The translations under genes and the position numbers were made by a program. DNA of 64,000 nucleotides from Rhizobium sp. BK376 (GTDB lineage Bacteria > Pseudomonadota > Alphaproteobacteria > Rhizobiales > Rhizobiaceae): the NCBI RefSeq assembly GCF_004341625.1, contig NZ_SLZG01000002.1:1-64000 (forward strand), written 5' to 3'. Every line of letters starts with the position of its first letter. Position 1 is the stretch's first letter. A model generated the notes under the pieces. It did no database searches. It was given only the letters and a program-made list of their open reading frames with translations, and had not been told where the DNA came from. This document shows positions 7,396 through 21,469 of the stretch, piece after piece.

Positions 7396-8445
7396 TCAGC
7401 CCGCCAGGCAGCCTAGGAAGCCTTCGACATCAGCATCGGTCGTCGCAAAACTTGTCACGAGGCGGATCAGGGTTTCGTCGGGGGTGATCAGGTCCGGCTG
7501 CTTTTCCGGGATCGGCCATTCGTAGAATTTCGCGCCCTTGTCTTCGGCGGTTTTCGCTGCCGACTTGGGAATGATGGCGAAGACTTCGTTCGATGCCGTC
7601 TGCCAGGCGAGCTTGGCACCGGCGGCGGATTCGACGCCAGCGCGGAGCTTGTCGGCCATGGCATTGGAATGGCGGGCAAGGTTGAGCCAGAGGCCGTCCT
7701 CGAAGTAGCCATCGAACTGGGCGGCGATGAAGCGCGACTTGGAGAAGAGCTGGGCGGCGCGCTTGCGGATGAAGGCCATCTCCTTGGCCATCTCAGGATT
7801 GAAGAAGACGATGGCCTCGGCGCACCAGCAGCCGTTCTTCGTGCCGCCGAAGGAGAGGATGTCGACGCCGCGCTTCCAGGTCATTTCGGCCGGCGTTGTA
7901 TCGAGCGCGACGAGCGCGTTGGCAAAGCGTGCGCCATCCATGTGCAACGGCAGGCCGTTTGCCTTGCAGATCGCGGAGATAGCGTCGATCTCGGCCAGCG
8001 AGTAGATGGTGCCGATCTCGGTTGCCTGGGTAATGGTCACGGCCGCCGCGCGGCCATGATGGACGGCGTCCTGCGGAAAACGGGCGACCTTGGTGGCGAG
8101 CGCCTTGGGATCGATCTTGCCGGCTGCGCCGTCGACCGTCGCCAGCCGCGCGCCGCTGAAGAAGTCGGGCGCGCCGCATTCGTCCTCGGCGACATGCGCC
8201 TCGTTATGGCAGAAGCTGATGCCGCCGGGCTTCTGGACGCTGGCGAGCGACAGCGAATTCGCGGCCGTTCCTGTTGCAACGAAGAAGACGGCGACTTCGC
8301 GCTCGAAGATCTCGGAAAAGCGGGCCTCGACCTTGCGGTCGAGATCGCTGGTGCCGTAGGCGGCTGCAAAGCCGCCAGCTTCCTTGACAAGGCGTTCTGC
8401 GATTTTGGAATGGGCGCCGGCCCAGTTGTCGGAGGCAAAGAACAT
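7396..8445 (-). CDS. ltaE: Low-specificity L-threonine aldolase
   Basis: This PLP enzyme cleaves L-threonine or allo-threonine to glycine and acetaldehyde. With the start at MFFASDNWAGAH the protein has 349 residues. The PLP lysine is Lys203 in SFGGTKNG. 'CHNEAHVAEDE' and 'HMDGAR' (Asp170) are the cofactor and substrate pocket motifs of the beta-eliminating lyase fold. In-frame ATG codons further upstream (to 8493 or 8517) add an N-terminus that relatives do not usually have. No clear ribosome-binding site decides between them. Confidence 0.9.
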   Translation of the reverse strand: MFFASDNWAGAHSKIAERLVKEAGGFAAAYGTSDLDRKVEARFSEIFEREVAVFFVATGTAANSLSLASVQKPGGISFCHNEAHVAEDECGAPDFFSGARLATVDGAAGKIDPKALATKVARFPQDAVHHGRAAAVTITQATEIGTIYSLAEIDAISAICKANGLPLHMDGARFANALVALDTTPAEMTWKRGVDILSFGGTKNGCWCAEAIVFFNPEMAKEMAFIRKRAAQLFSKSRFIAAQFDGYFEDGLWLNLARHSNAMADKLRAGVESAAGAKLAWQTASNEVFAIIPKSAAKTAEDKGAKFYEWPIPEKQPDLITPDETLIRLVTSFATTDADVEGFLGCLAG

Positions 8446-8632
8446 GTGATGAACCAGTGAAAAATTGAAGGTTAAAGCGATAGGGGCGGACATTAGTCCA
8501 ACGCCCCTATGGGTCAAGCCCGAGGGCGGCCGCGACCCATCACAGAAATTGAACTACGCAATCAACAAACAAAATGATCCACCGTGGCGAAACTTTATTT
8601 CCGGATTTTGATGCAATCGGCAATCTTCCGTC

Positions 8633-8659
8633 GTTAAGGGCAGATATTTTGCCGTTAAC
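8633..8659. promoter_or_regulatory. Inverted repeat, candidate regulator site upstream of gltB
   Basis: Ten-base arms GTTAAGGGCA and TGCCGTTAAC are symmetric with one mismatch around an AT-rich centre, about 330 bp before the gltB start. Confidence 0.4.
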
Positions 8660-8701
8660 CTCTTGCGAAGGAGAATGCTTTCTGGCATAGAACTGATGAA
8701 T

Positions 8702-8726
8702 TAGGACAGGGTTGCTGTCCTATTTT
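8702..8726 (+). promoter_or_regulatory. Terminator-like hairpin in the gltB upstream region
   Basis: TAGGACAG pairs perfectly with CTGTCCTA around a GGTTG loop, and a TTTT run follows. If transcription starts upstream it could act as an attenuator; otherwise it marks the end of an upstream transcript. Confidence 0.45.
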
Positions 8727-8988
8727 GGCCGTTGAGGCCGAAGATGCGCTGAAAACCCTGGAGATGACGGGATTTCACGCTATAGTTCTCGCGAGCGCTG
8801 CCGCAAGGGCAGAGCGGCGGTGAGCAAGTAGCAGGCGCGGAACGCCGACGGTGATGCTCCGCCACGAGCGACCGTTTGCGGACGTATCTTCACAATGCAA
8901 CAGCGCTGTCCCGCGCGCCGCATCCGGAATAGCCGGTGCGACGCGAGAGAAGGGTCGCCCGCGACGCGGGCCTATCGGAGGAAAGACG

Positions 8989-13716
<4,728 letters not shown>

Positions 13717-13734
13717 GTTGGGTTTGGGAAAATG

Positions 13735-13760
13735 CTGTGATATGACACGTCATATCACAG
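13735..13760. promoter_or_regulatory. Perfect 26-bp palindrome, probable VapBC operator
   Basis: The 12-bp arm CTGTGATATGAC is perfectly repeated in inverse orientation around a 2-bp centre, ending 13 bp before the vapB ATG and starting 18 bp after the gltB stop. VapB/VapC complexes classically bind such palindromes to repress their own operon. Confidence 0.8.
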
Positions 13761-13773
13761 CGTGGAGGTTGCG

Positions 13774-14046
13774 ATGAACGAACATTCCGAAGTCATCAAA
13801 ATCGCCCAGGTATTCAATAATGGTCGGAGCAGGGCGATCAGAATTCCAAGAGAGTTCGAATTCGATGCGGACAGGGTCGAGATCCGGATGACTGAGAAGG
13901 GCGACCTGATTGTTCATCCGCTCAAGCGGAAATCTCTGCTTGAGGTGCTGGCCACGCTTGAGCCGCTTGGTGAAGAGGATCGGCTACCTGAAATCGAGGA
14001 CTATCCGCCGGAGCCTGTCGATCTTGGTGGAATTGACGAAAAGTGA
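13774..14046 (+). CDS. vapB: VapB-type antitoxin (AbrB-like)
   Basis: This 90-residue antitoxin has a swapped-hairpin AbrB/MazE-type DNA-binding N-terminus ('QVFNNGRSRAIRIPREFEF') and an acidic C-terminal tail ('PEIEDYPPEPVDLGG') expected to wrap the toxin. The ATG at 13774 has GGAGG six bases upstream; the GTG at 13762 would include this ribosome-binding site in the coding region and is rejected. The stop overlaps the GTG start of vapC. A perfect palindrome in the promoter suggests autorepression. The module sits between gltB and gltD on the same strand. Confidence 0.88.
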   Translation: MNEHSEVIKIAQVFNNGRSRAIRIPREFEFDADRVEIRMTEKGDLIVHPLKRKSLLEVLATLEPLGEEDRLPEIEDYPPEPVDLGGIDEK

Positions 14047-14441
14047 GGTATCTGCTCGATACCAATATCGTTTCGGACATCATGCACAATCCGCAGGGAC
14101 GGGTAGTTCAGCGGATTGCGCAAGTTGGTGAGGACCTTGTTTTTACCAGCATTCTCGTCGTTTCCGAAATTCGTTTCGGTATCGCGAAGAGCCAGTCGAA
14201 GAGGCTGGCAAAAAGGCTGGTGGAAATTCTCGATGTGTTTCCCGTCGAGAGGTTCGAAGGGCCAGCTGATGAACATTACGCCGCTATTCGTGCGGCGCTG
14301 GAAGGAATAGGCCGAAAGATCGGCCAGATGGATATGCTGATAGCAGGGCATGCGCTGGCACTCGATGCGGTGCTGGTGACGGCCAATGAGGGCGAATTTT
14401 CCCGCGTGCCGGGATTAAAGGTTGAAAACTGGCTGCGCTGA
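14043..14441 (+). CDS. vapC: VapC-type PIN-domain ribonuclease toxin
   Basis: The 132-residue PIN domain carries all expected acidic positions: Asp6 (LLDTN), Glu42 (VVSEIRFG) and Asp97 (GQMDMLIAG). It also has the 'VTANEGEFSRV' block (Asn115, Glu118). VapC toxins cleave specific RNAs, often initiator tRNA or rRNA. Translation starts at GTG overlapping the vapB stop (GTGA), so the pair is coupled. gltD begins 13 or 37 bp after this gene, so read-through from the vapBC promoter could reach gltD. Confidence 0.9.
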   Translation: MRYLLDTNIVSDIMHNPQGRVVQRIAQVGEDLVFTSILVVSEIRFGIAKSQSKRLAKRLVEILDVFPVERFEGPADEHYAAIRAALEGIGRKIGQMDMLIAGHALALDAVLVTANEGEFSRVPGLKVENWLR

Positions 14442-14478
14442 GGAAGAGGCGGTCATGACAGTAGTAAGGGAAGACAGC

Positions 14479-15933
<1,455 letters not shown>

Positions 15934-15956
15934 GCGTAGTCTTTGAGACTGACATC

Positions 15957-15983
15957 AAAAAAGGCCGCGCTTGCGGCCTTTTT
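15957..15983 (+). terminator. Rho-independent terminator after gltD
   Basis: AAAAAAGGCCGC/GCGGCCTTTTT hairpin with T-run, also terminator-like on the minus strand. Confidence 0.9.
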
Positions 15984-16002
15984 CATTGGATGCCAGTTGT
16001 TC

Positions 16003-17202
16003 TCACGGTGCTGCTCGCTTCAGACGGTAATCATCGACACGGCCGGCGGGGGCGGGGGCCATCTCTCCTTTTTCGACCAGGAGATCGCGCGGCGATTGGG
16101 TCGAAGGTGCTGGAGAGATTGCTGCGCCCAAGAGTTCCGCTCCGCCGTCAAGATTGGGATCCGAGAGGCTGATCGGTTGCGTGCGCAACGGTTGATTGAC
16201 CTCTGAAGGTGGCAAATCGGCGTTTATCGCAGCGTTGTCCGTATCCAGCCGTGTAATGTCGGGGCTTGCCTGATCGCCGAGCAGTCGACGTGCGGATTTT
16301 TCGACATAGAAGGCGACCTTGCGCCGGCCGGCGGCCGTCATGTTGATACCATCAGCGGTTCGCAGCCGCACCTGCTGGCCGTTGATATCGGAGCCGGTTA
16401 TGACGAAGTCTCCGTTCTCATCGGTGAAGCCGTCCCAGATATTGATGAATTCGCCGCCGATGCTCGTCACCTTGCTCTGGTAGATCTGGTTCAGCTTGAC
16501 GACATCAGCCGTCATCGAATCAGAGCCGAAGGATGGCAGTCCGACCCATAGCAGCGGGATGTGCCGGTCCGTGACCAGCTTGGCGAAATCCTGCACACGC
16601 TCCTCATAAGCCATGTACCAGGCGTCGGTGCCGAATTTTTCGTTCAGACCGTCGCCGATCATCTGCTGGCGGTCGTTGGAGCCGATCATGACGACCACGA
16701 TCGCGGGCTTCACCTGATCGATCATTTGCGGCAATTGCTGCGGCCAGTTGTAATAATCCTGGCGAACGAGCCCCGAGGCGACGTTGCCGCGCGTATCGAT
16801 TACGACGCCGGGGGAGTTCGAGAAGGCGTCATCCAATCCGCTACCGAGGCCGCCTGCAAGGAAATCGCCGACGACGAGAATCTTCTGGGCAGTATCCAGC
16901 TTTTCGGCTGGCGGTGGTTCGTCGGGCTGCGTGACGATCTGGCGAGGTGGGGAGGCCGGTGCTGCCTTCTTGCGCGGCGGGCGGGCCATGCGCCGGGGCG
17001 CCTGCTGAGCGGGAGCGTAATAGTAGGGTTCCTGGACGCGGCGGCCAAACAGCATTTCAAGCAAGGTGCGGCGCTGCTGTTGCGGCTGCTGCGCCTCAGC
17101 AGGCATTGCCAGTCCGACGAACGCAAAACACAGCGCAAGCAGGGCCGCAGCGATTGCTCGTGCGGCGGCCACTCTTGTCATGCGGTGGGACTGGTTATTC
17201 AT
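16003..17202 (-). CDS. DUF459 SGNH-fold protein with altered active site
   Basis: This 399-residue exported protein has a signal peptide or anchor at residues 10-37 (ending AEA), a Pro/Arg-rich linker to about 105, and an SGNH/GDSL-like domain at about 107-310. Block I reads GDF (112-114) where classic SGNH esterases have GDS. Block III keeps GSND (174-177). Block V reads DGIN (284-287) instead of DxxH. The nucleophile serine and catalytic histidine therefore appear to be missing, so ordinary esterase activity is doubtful. It lies 76 bp downstream of the MltB-like transglycosylase stop on the same strand, suggesting a periplasmic or cell-wall role. Confidence 0.8.
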   Translation of the reverse strand: MNNQSHRMTRVAAARAIAAALLALCFAFVGLAMPAEAQQPQQQRRTLLEMLFGRRVQEPYYYAPAQQAPRRMARPPRKKAAPASPPRQIVTQPDEPPPAEKLDTAQKILVVGDFLAGGLGSGLDDAFSNSPGVVIDTRGNVASGLVRQDYYNWPQQLPQMIDQVKPAIVVVMIGSNDRQQMIGDGLNEKFGTDAWYMAYEERVQDFAKLVTDRHIPLLWVGLPSFGSDSMTADVVKLNQIYQSKVTSIGGEFINIWDGFTDENGDFVITGSDINGQQVRLRTADGINMTAAGRRKVAFYVEKSARRLLGDQASPDITRLDTDNAAINADLPPSEVNQPLRTQPISLSDPNLDGGAELLGAAISPAPSTQSPRDLLVEKGEMAPAPAGRVDDYRLKRAAP

Positions 17203-17278
17203 TCGACCGCTTTCCGATTTAGGCCCATTTTCTCATGGAGCGGGCGATTCCGTCCAGCCGCCAAGTGGTCCGATCGGT

Positions 17279-18520
17279 CTATTTGCGCAGTGCGTTCAGC
17301 AAGTCCTTTGACGGTTCGCCGTCGGCGTTCATGCCCATGCGCTGCTGGACGGCCTCGATGGCTGCCTTTGAACCTGATCCGAAATTGCCGTCCACAGTGC
17401 CGTCATAATAGCCCAGCGTCTTCAGGCGCGTCTGCAGCTCGAATTTCTCCTTGATGTCGAGCGTGCCGTCCGGGCGCGGCCATGCCTGCTGCATGCCGCC
17501 AAAGCCTGCGATTTGGTCGGCCAATACTCCGACCGCAAGCGCATAGCTGTCGGACGCATTGTAGCGCTTGATCGCGAAGAAATTGGCCGTCATCAGGAAA
17601 CCGGGTCCATTCGGGCCGCCCGGCATCTTCAATTGCGCGCGGTCGGTGCCGAGGCGGAAGCTCTTGCCGTTCGGCCGGGAAAATCCAAGGGCGGCCCATT
17701 GCGCCAAGGTGCGGGTCTTGCCGATCTGGGCGTTGCCGCCCTTCGGCACCACGACTTCGTAACCCCAGGTCCTGCCGCCCTGCCAGCCGTTCTTCATGAG
17801 AAGATTGGCGGAGGTCGCAAGTGCATCCGGCACGGAATTCCAGATGTCGGCGCGACCGTTGCCATCGGCGTCGACGGAATAGAGCAGGTAGCTTGTCGGG
17901 ATGAACTGCGTATGCCCCATGGCGCCTGCCCAGGAGCCTGTCAGTCCTTCTGCCGAAACGTCGCCTTCCTGCAGCATCTTCAGCGCGGCAATCAGCTGCT
18001 TCTTAGCATAGCCGGCGCGCCTGGGATCGGCATAGGCAAGCGTTGCCAGCGCGCGCGGCACGTAGTGAAGCCGATCGTCCTTGGCCAAAACCGTGCCGTA
18101 ATTCGATTCCATCGACCATATGGCAAGCAGGATATTACGGTCTACGCCATACCGCTGCTCGATCGAGCGCAGGGTAGAACCGTATTTAGCCGCCATTTTC
18201 CGGCCGACATCAGCGGTATAAGGGTTGACGCGGGAGTCCATATAGTCCCAGATTTGGGTCTTGAATTCAGGCTGGTATGCCGCTTTTTCCAGGACCGTCG
18301 GATCGGGGTCCGTCACGCCGGCAAATGCCTTACGGTAGGTTGCCGACGTGATTCCGCTTCTGGCGGCAACGTCGTAAAAGCCGGAAATCCACTTTTGGAA
18401 CCCGGTGTCGGCGCTGGCGTTATTAGGGGTCAGTCCGACGAGGGCACCGAAAGCAAGCGCCAGCGTCAGGCCGCGAAGGGAGGTTCTGTAGCGTTCGATC
18501 ATCACAGCCGCATCCGTCAT
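17279..18520 (-). CDS. MltB-family lytic murein transglycosylase
   Basis: This protein of about 413 residues cleaves the glycan strands of peptidoglycan in the periplasm. A signal sequence (LTLALAFGALVGL...NASA) is followed by the SLT_2 domain with the catalytic Glu in 'IWSMESNYGT' and the 'GSWAGAMGHTQFIPTSY' block. A C-terminal PG_binding_1 domain ('LKTLGYYDGTVDGNFGSGSKAAI') ends the protein. Possible starts are 18547, 18520 and 18502; none has a strong ribosome-binding site. It is followed by the DUF459 gene and divergent from galU. Confidence 0.9.
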   Translation of the reverse strand: MTDAAVMIERYRTSLRGLTLALAFGALVGLTPNNASADTGFQKWISGFYDVAARSGITSATYRKAFAGVTDPDPTVLEKAAYQPEFKTQIWDYMDSRVNPYTADVGRKMAAKYGSTLRSIEQRYGVDRNILLAIWSMESNYGTVLAKDDRLHYVPRALATLAYADPRRAGYAKKQLIAALKMLQEGDVSAEGLTGSWAGAMGHTQFIPTSYLLYSVDADGNGRADIWNSVPDALATSANLLMKNGWQGGRTWGYEVVVPKGGNAQIGKTRTLAQWAALGFSRPNGKSFRLGTDRAQLKMPGGPNGPGFLMTANFFAIKRYNASDSYALAVGVLADQIAGFGGMQQAWPRPDGTLDIKEKFELQTRLKTLGYYDGTVDGNFGSGSKAAIEAVQQRMGMNADGEPSKDLLNALRK

Positions 18521-18662
18521 GTCCGATGGTCGGTTCGCGATGCACAAGGCATCGGTTCATGCACGAAAATACAGAAACGAAGTCAACAAATTCTTTACCA
18601 TGGAAGACAGGCTCAGTCACCATTTGCAAAACAGTAGCAAACTTATACTAGAGACTAGCCAG

Positions 18663-18683
18663 TTTGCCTTGAGCCAAGGCAAA
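18663..18683. promoter_or_regulatory. Perfect hairpin/palindrome upstream of galU
   Basis: TTTGCCTTG and CAAGGCAAA form a perfect 9-bp inverted repeat with a 3-base centre, ending 12 bp before the AGGAGG of galU. It may be an operator or a leader hairpin affecting galU translation. Confidence 0.5.
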
Positions 18684-18705
18684 TCATTCGCCCCAGGAGG
18701 TATGT

Positions 18706-19593
18706 GTGGGAAAGCATAGTAAGGTGCGTAAGGCAGTATTTCCGGTGGCCGGACTTGGAACGCGGTTCTTGCCCGCGACAAAGGCCGTGCCGAAAGAAAT
18801 GCTGACCGTCGTCGACAAGCCGGTCATTCAGTATGTGGTCGATGAAGCGATGGAAGCCGGTATCGAGCACTTCGTCTTCGTCACCGGCCGCAGCAAGCAC
18901 GTCATCGAAGACTATTTCGATATCCAGTTCGAGCTGGAGCATACGCTGCGCCAGCGCAACAAGAAGGCGGAACTGACGCTGTTGAACGGCTTGCTCCCAA
19001 AGGCCGGCACAGCGAGCTTTACGCGCCAGCAGGAGCCGCTCGGTCTCGGCCACGCCGTCTGGTGCGCCCGCGAGATCGTCGGCCACGAGCCTTTCGCGCT
19101 GCTTCTGCCCGACATGGTCATGCGCGCCGAAAAGGGCTGCATGAAGGGCATGATCGAGCTCTACGAGCATAGCGGCGGCAACGTCATCGCCGTCGAGGAA
19201 TGCGATCCGGAACAGACGCACAAGTACGGCATCGTCGGCGTCGGCGACACGGTCGGCTCGGGCTTCAAGATTACCGAGATGGTCGAGAAGCCGGCAAAGG
19301 GTACCGCGCCCTCGAACTTCTTCATCAACGGTCGCTACATCCTGCAGCCGGAAATCTTCTCGATCCTGGAAACCCAGGAACGCGGGGCCGGCAACGAGAT
19401 CCAGCTGACCGACGGCATGCTCAAGCTTGCGAAGGAGCAGGATTTCGCCGGCTATCACTTCAAGGGCGAGACCTACGACTGCGGCGCCAAGGATGGCTTC
19501 ATCCTCGCCAACGTCGCCTTCGCGCTCTCGCGCGCGGATATCCGCCCGACCATCGAAGATGGTTTCAAGGCGCTCCTCAACGCGTTGAAGTAA
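18706..19593 (+). CDS. galU: UTP-glucose-1-phosphate uridylyltransferase
   Basis: This 295-residue cytoplasmic enzyme makes UDP-glucose for exopolysaccharide, glucan and lipopolysaccharide synthesis. The nucleotide-binding signature is '[16 protein letters not shown]' (residues 16-31). '[13 protein letters not shown]' and 'EMVEKP' are also present, and the length is normal. Translation appears to use GTG at 18706, five bases after AGGAGG. An ATG at 18702 is out of frame and ends after five codons. A perfect hairpin lies just upstream. Confidence 0.96.
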   Translation: MGKHSKVRKAVFPVAGLGTRFLPATKAVPKEMLTVVDKPVIQYVVDEAMEAGIEHFVFVTGRSKHVIEDYFDIQFELEHTLRQRNKKAELTLLNGLLPKAGTASFTRQQEPLGLGHAVWCAREIVGHEPFALLLPDMVMRAEKGCMKGMIELYEHSGGNVIAVEECDPEQTHKYGIVGVGDTVGSGFKITEMVEKPAKGTAPSNFFINGRYILQPEIFSILETQERGAGNEIQLTDGMLKLAKEQDFAGYHFKGETYDCGAKDGFILANVAFALSRADIRPTIEDGFKALLNALK

Positions 19594-19608
19594 TCCATCG
19601 TCTCTTAG

Positions 19609-19635
19609 GCGGCGCCCCGCTTGTGGCGCCGCATT
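19609..19635 (+). terminator. GC-rich hairpin after galU
   Basis: GCGGCGCC (19609-19616) pairs with GGCGCCGC (19625-19632), followed by ATTTCCC; the T-run is poor. Confidence 0.5.
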
Positions 19636-19637
19636 TC

Positions 19638-19743
19638 CCTGGAGCATTTCCGTTTTTCTTCGAAGCACGGAAATGCTTTATCTCTTTGATTTGGCACAAT
19701 TCCAGACGCAAAACCGCGCTACACTTTCGCTGGAATTGCTCTA
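19638..19743. repeat. Rhizobial palindromic intergenic repeat (RIME-like), full copy
   Basis: Two hairpins in tandem are seen. AGCATTTCCG/CGGAAATGCT spans 19643-19677 and CAATTCCAG/CTGGAATTG spans 19697-19738. I recognise this pattern from mosaic repeats dispersed in Rhizobiaceae genomes. A partial copy occurs at 43730-43776. Its last bases provide the stop codon of the convergent barrel gene. Confidence 0.7.
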
Positions 19744-21276
19744 CCGCTTGGCGGCAATGCCGATGCCGGCGATGAATTGTTGGGTGTCGTCACCCGTCTT
19801 TCTCGATGTCAGCTCGTAGCCGAGGTCGCCGGTCAGGTCGAAGTACCGGTTGATGCCCCAGGCAAGGCCGGTGCCGATGTCGTACACTGTCTCATCATCG
19901 AAAGTGCTGTTCGAAGGATAGTCGCGCCAAGTGATGCCGCCGGTCAGCTTGCCCGTCAGGTTGTCGCGCAGTTGATGATTGATGGTGTTGGTCAGCTGAT
20001 AGGCGACGTAGCCGCTGTCGCCTGCTGCCGTCGACGGTTCGACGGTGGTGGAGAAGCCGATGTTGACATCGGTGCCGCGCTGCGGCGACCAGGCGATGTT
20101 GCCGTCGATCGTCGGCGAATCGATGGCCTCCAGGCGGGAATCCTCGAACTCGGTGCGTTGATAGCCGATGCCCAACTCACCCTTCAGCTTTTCGCCGAGA
20201 TCGACTTCGACACCGACCTTGCCGCCATATCCATGGTTTGAACGGGCGTAGCCATCCGAATCGAGGTGCTGGTCGTAGAGTGTGCGGCCTAGATCGGCCT
20301 CGATGAAGGGAATGATCGCCGGGGAGAGTTCGTAGCCGATGCGGCCTCGCCAGGTGCCGGCCGTTTGGTTGCGGTCGCTGAGATTGACTTCCGTTCCATC
20401 GGAAAGCGTGGCGTTGGAATAGATGGTGCGGGTCAGCGCCACGGCTGTGGTGCCGCGCAGCAGGCCGAAATCGCGCTCGATGGAGAAGCCGCCGTCAAAC
20501 TGATTGACGGCAGACTGCTTTGACGCATTGGCGATCGCGTTCGGATCGTCGGTATCCTCGCGGAAGAACTGGTAGCCGGCGGTCACATGCGCAGTGGTAT
20601 CGGACGGAAGATCTAGGCGCAGGTCCGCATTGATATCGACCGTCGGCTTCTCTTCGCCTGTGCCGCTGATGTTCTTCTGCCAGACGCCATCGCCCTTGAT
20701 CGTCAGCGAGTGTCGGTCCCAGTCCGATGTCAGCGTGCCGTTGAGATCAGTCTGCAGGTAGGAGCGGTCCTCGTCGTCGACGGAGCCGGTGGTCTGCTTT
20801 TCATAATTGATCGATTGGTTGACCGAGGGGCGCAGCGTAAACGTTCCAATCGGAATTCCCTGCGCGTCGTCGCGATCCGGATGCTGCTTGGCATTCAGGT
20901 TATCGACGGTCGTTTCACGGGCGTTGAGGCGCCTGAGATCATCGTCGAGGATGGAGCCCGTCGTTTGGGCGTCGGTGCCATCCAGCCGCAGACGGGGATT
21001 GAGAGGCGCGTTGCTGTCGTCGCTGGTGCTCTGGGTCGCGGCCTTCGAGGTCTTCGTCGAGGTGGCAGAGCCGGTCGAAGAGGAGCCGCCCGTTGCCGTA
21101 TTTCCAGGAAGTGTATCGGAAAGGCTGGTGTCGTCGGTTGCGGATTGATTGGAATACAGCGACTGCGAACTGGCCGCGTCCGGCAGGACAAGAATGCCGC
21201 AGCCGAGCAGAGCCGACGCGGCGCAGGCCGTCAGCCGGAAGGGGCGTCCACCCGTCCTGTCATTCCATATGCCCAT
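19741..21276 (-). CDS. Outer-membrane beta-barrel protein (BBP2-like)
   Basis: This 511-residue exported protein has a signal peptide (residues about 12-37, ending ASS), a disordered Ser/Thr-rich segment to about 80, a charged linker, and a C-terminal barrel. The barrel is an array of alternating beta strands ('GTFTLRPSVNQSINYEKQT', 'HVTAGYQFFRED', 'GYELTSRKTGDD') ending in a short strand. It resembles the 'outer membrane beta-barrel protein' group of rhizobia with a BBP2 domain; the function is unknown. The start at 21276 gives a proper signal sequence; an upstream extension overlaps the divergent kdsD gene. The stop codon is supplied by the adjoining palindromic repeat. Confidence 0.8.
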   Translation of the reverse strand: MGIWNDRTGGRPFRLTACAASALLGCGILVLPDAASSQSLYSNQSATDDTSLSDTLPGNTATGGSSSTGSATSTKTSKAATQSTSDDSNAPLNPRLRLDGTDAQTTGSILDDDLRRLNARETTVDNLNAKQHPDRDDAQGIPIGTFTLRPSVNQSINYEKQTTGSVDDEDRSYLQTDLNGTLTSDWDRHSLTIKGDGVWQKNISGTGEEKPTVDINADLRLDLPSDTTAHVTAGYQFFREDTDDPNAIANASKQSAVNQFDGGFSIERDFGLLRGTTAVALTRTIYSNATLSDGTEVNLSDRNQTAGTWRGRIGYELSPAIIPFIEADLGRTLYDQHLDSDGYARSNHGYGGKVGVEVDLGEKLKGELGIGYQRTEFEDSRLEAIDSPTIDGNIAWSPQRGTDVNIGFSTTVEPSTAAGDSGYVAYQLTNTINHQLRDNLTGKLTGGITWRDYPSNSTFDDETVYDIGTGLAWGINRYFDLTGDLGYELTSRKTGDDTQQFIAGIGIAAKR

Positions 21277-21469
21277 GCAATTTCGCGTCCGGCATTTCTC
21301 AAATTCGTTACCTGAACGTAAAGCGATGTGGTTAACGCATCGTTGAGAAATTGATGCGGGCTGGAGCACTTCTTCGCAATCTCGAAAAGTTGAGAGTGCC
21401 TGTTCGCCGATTTGTCGGGGGATCATGTCTGCAGTGTATATCATTCCGTGCATTGCCCGATGGACTCGG

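Larger units (their letters stand above)
8446..8988. other. Long intergenic region upstream of gltB with two symmetric elements
   Basis: No gene is supported between ltaE and gltB. It holds an imperfect inverted repeat (GTTAAGGGCA at 8633-8642 against TGCCGTTAAC at 8650-8659) and a small hairpin followed by TTTT at 8702-8726. The gltB promoter and leader must lie here. Confidence 0.6.

Noticed and set aside
8851..8988. Extended N-terminus of GltB
   Set aside because: GltB starts at 8989 behind GGAGG; the propeptide length then matches the family.
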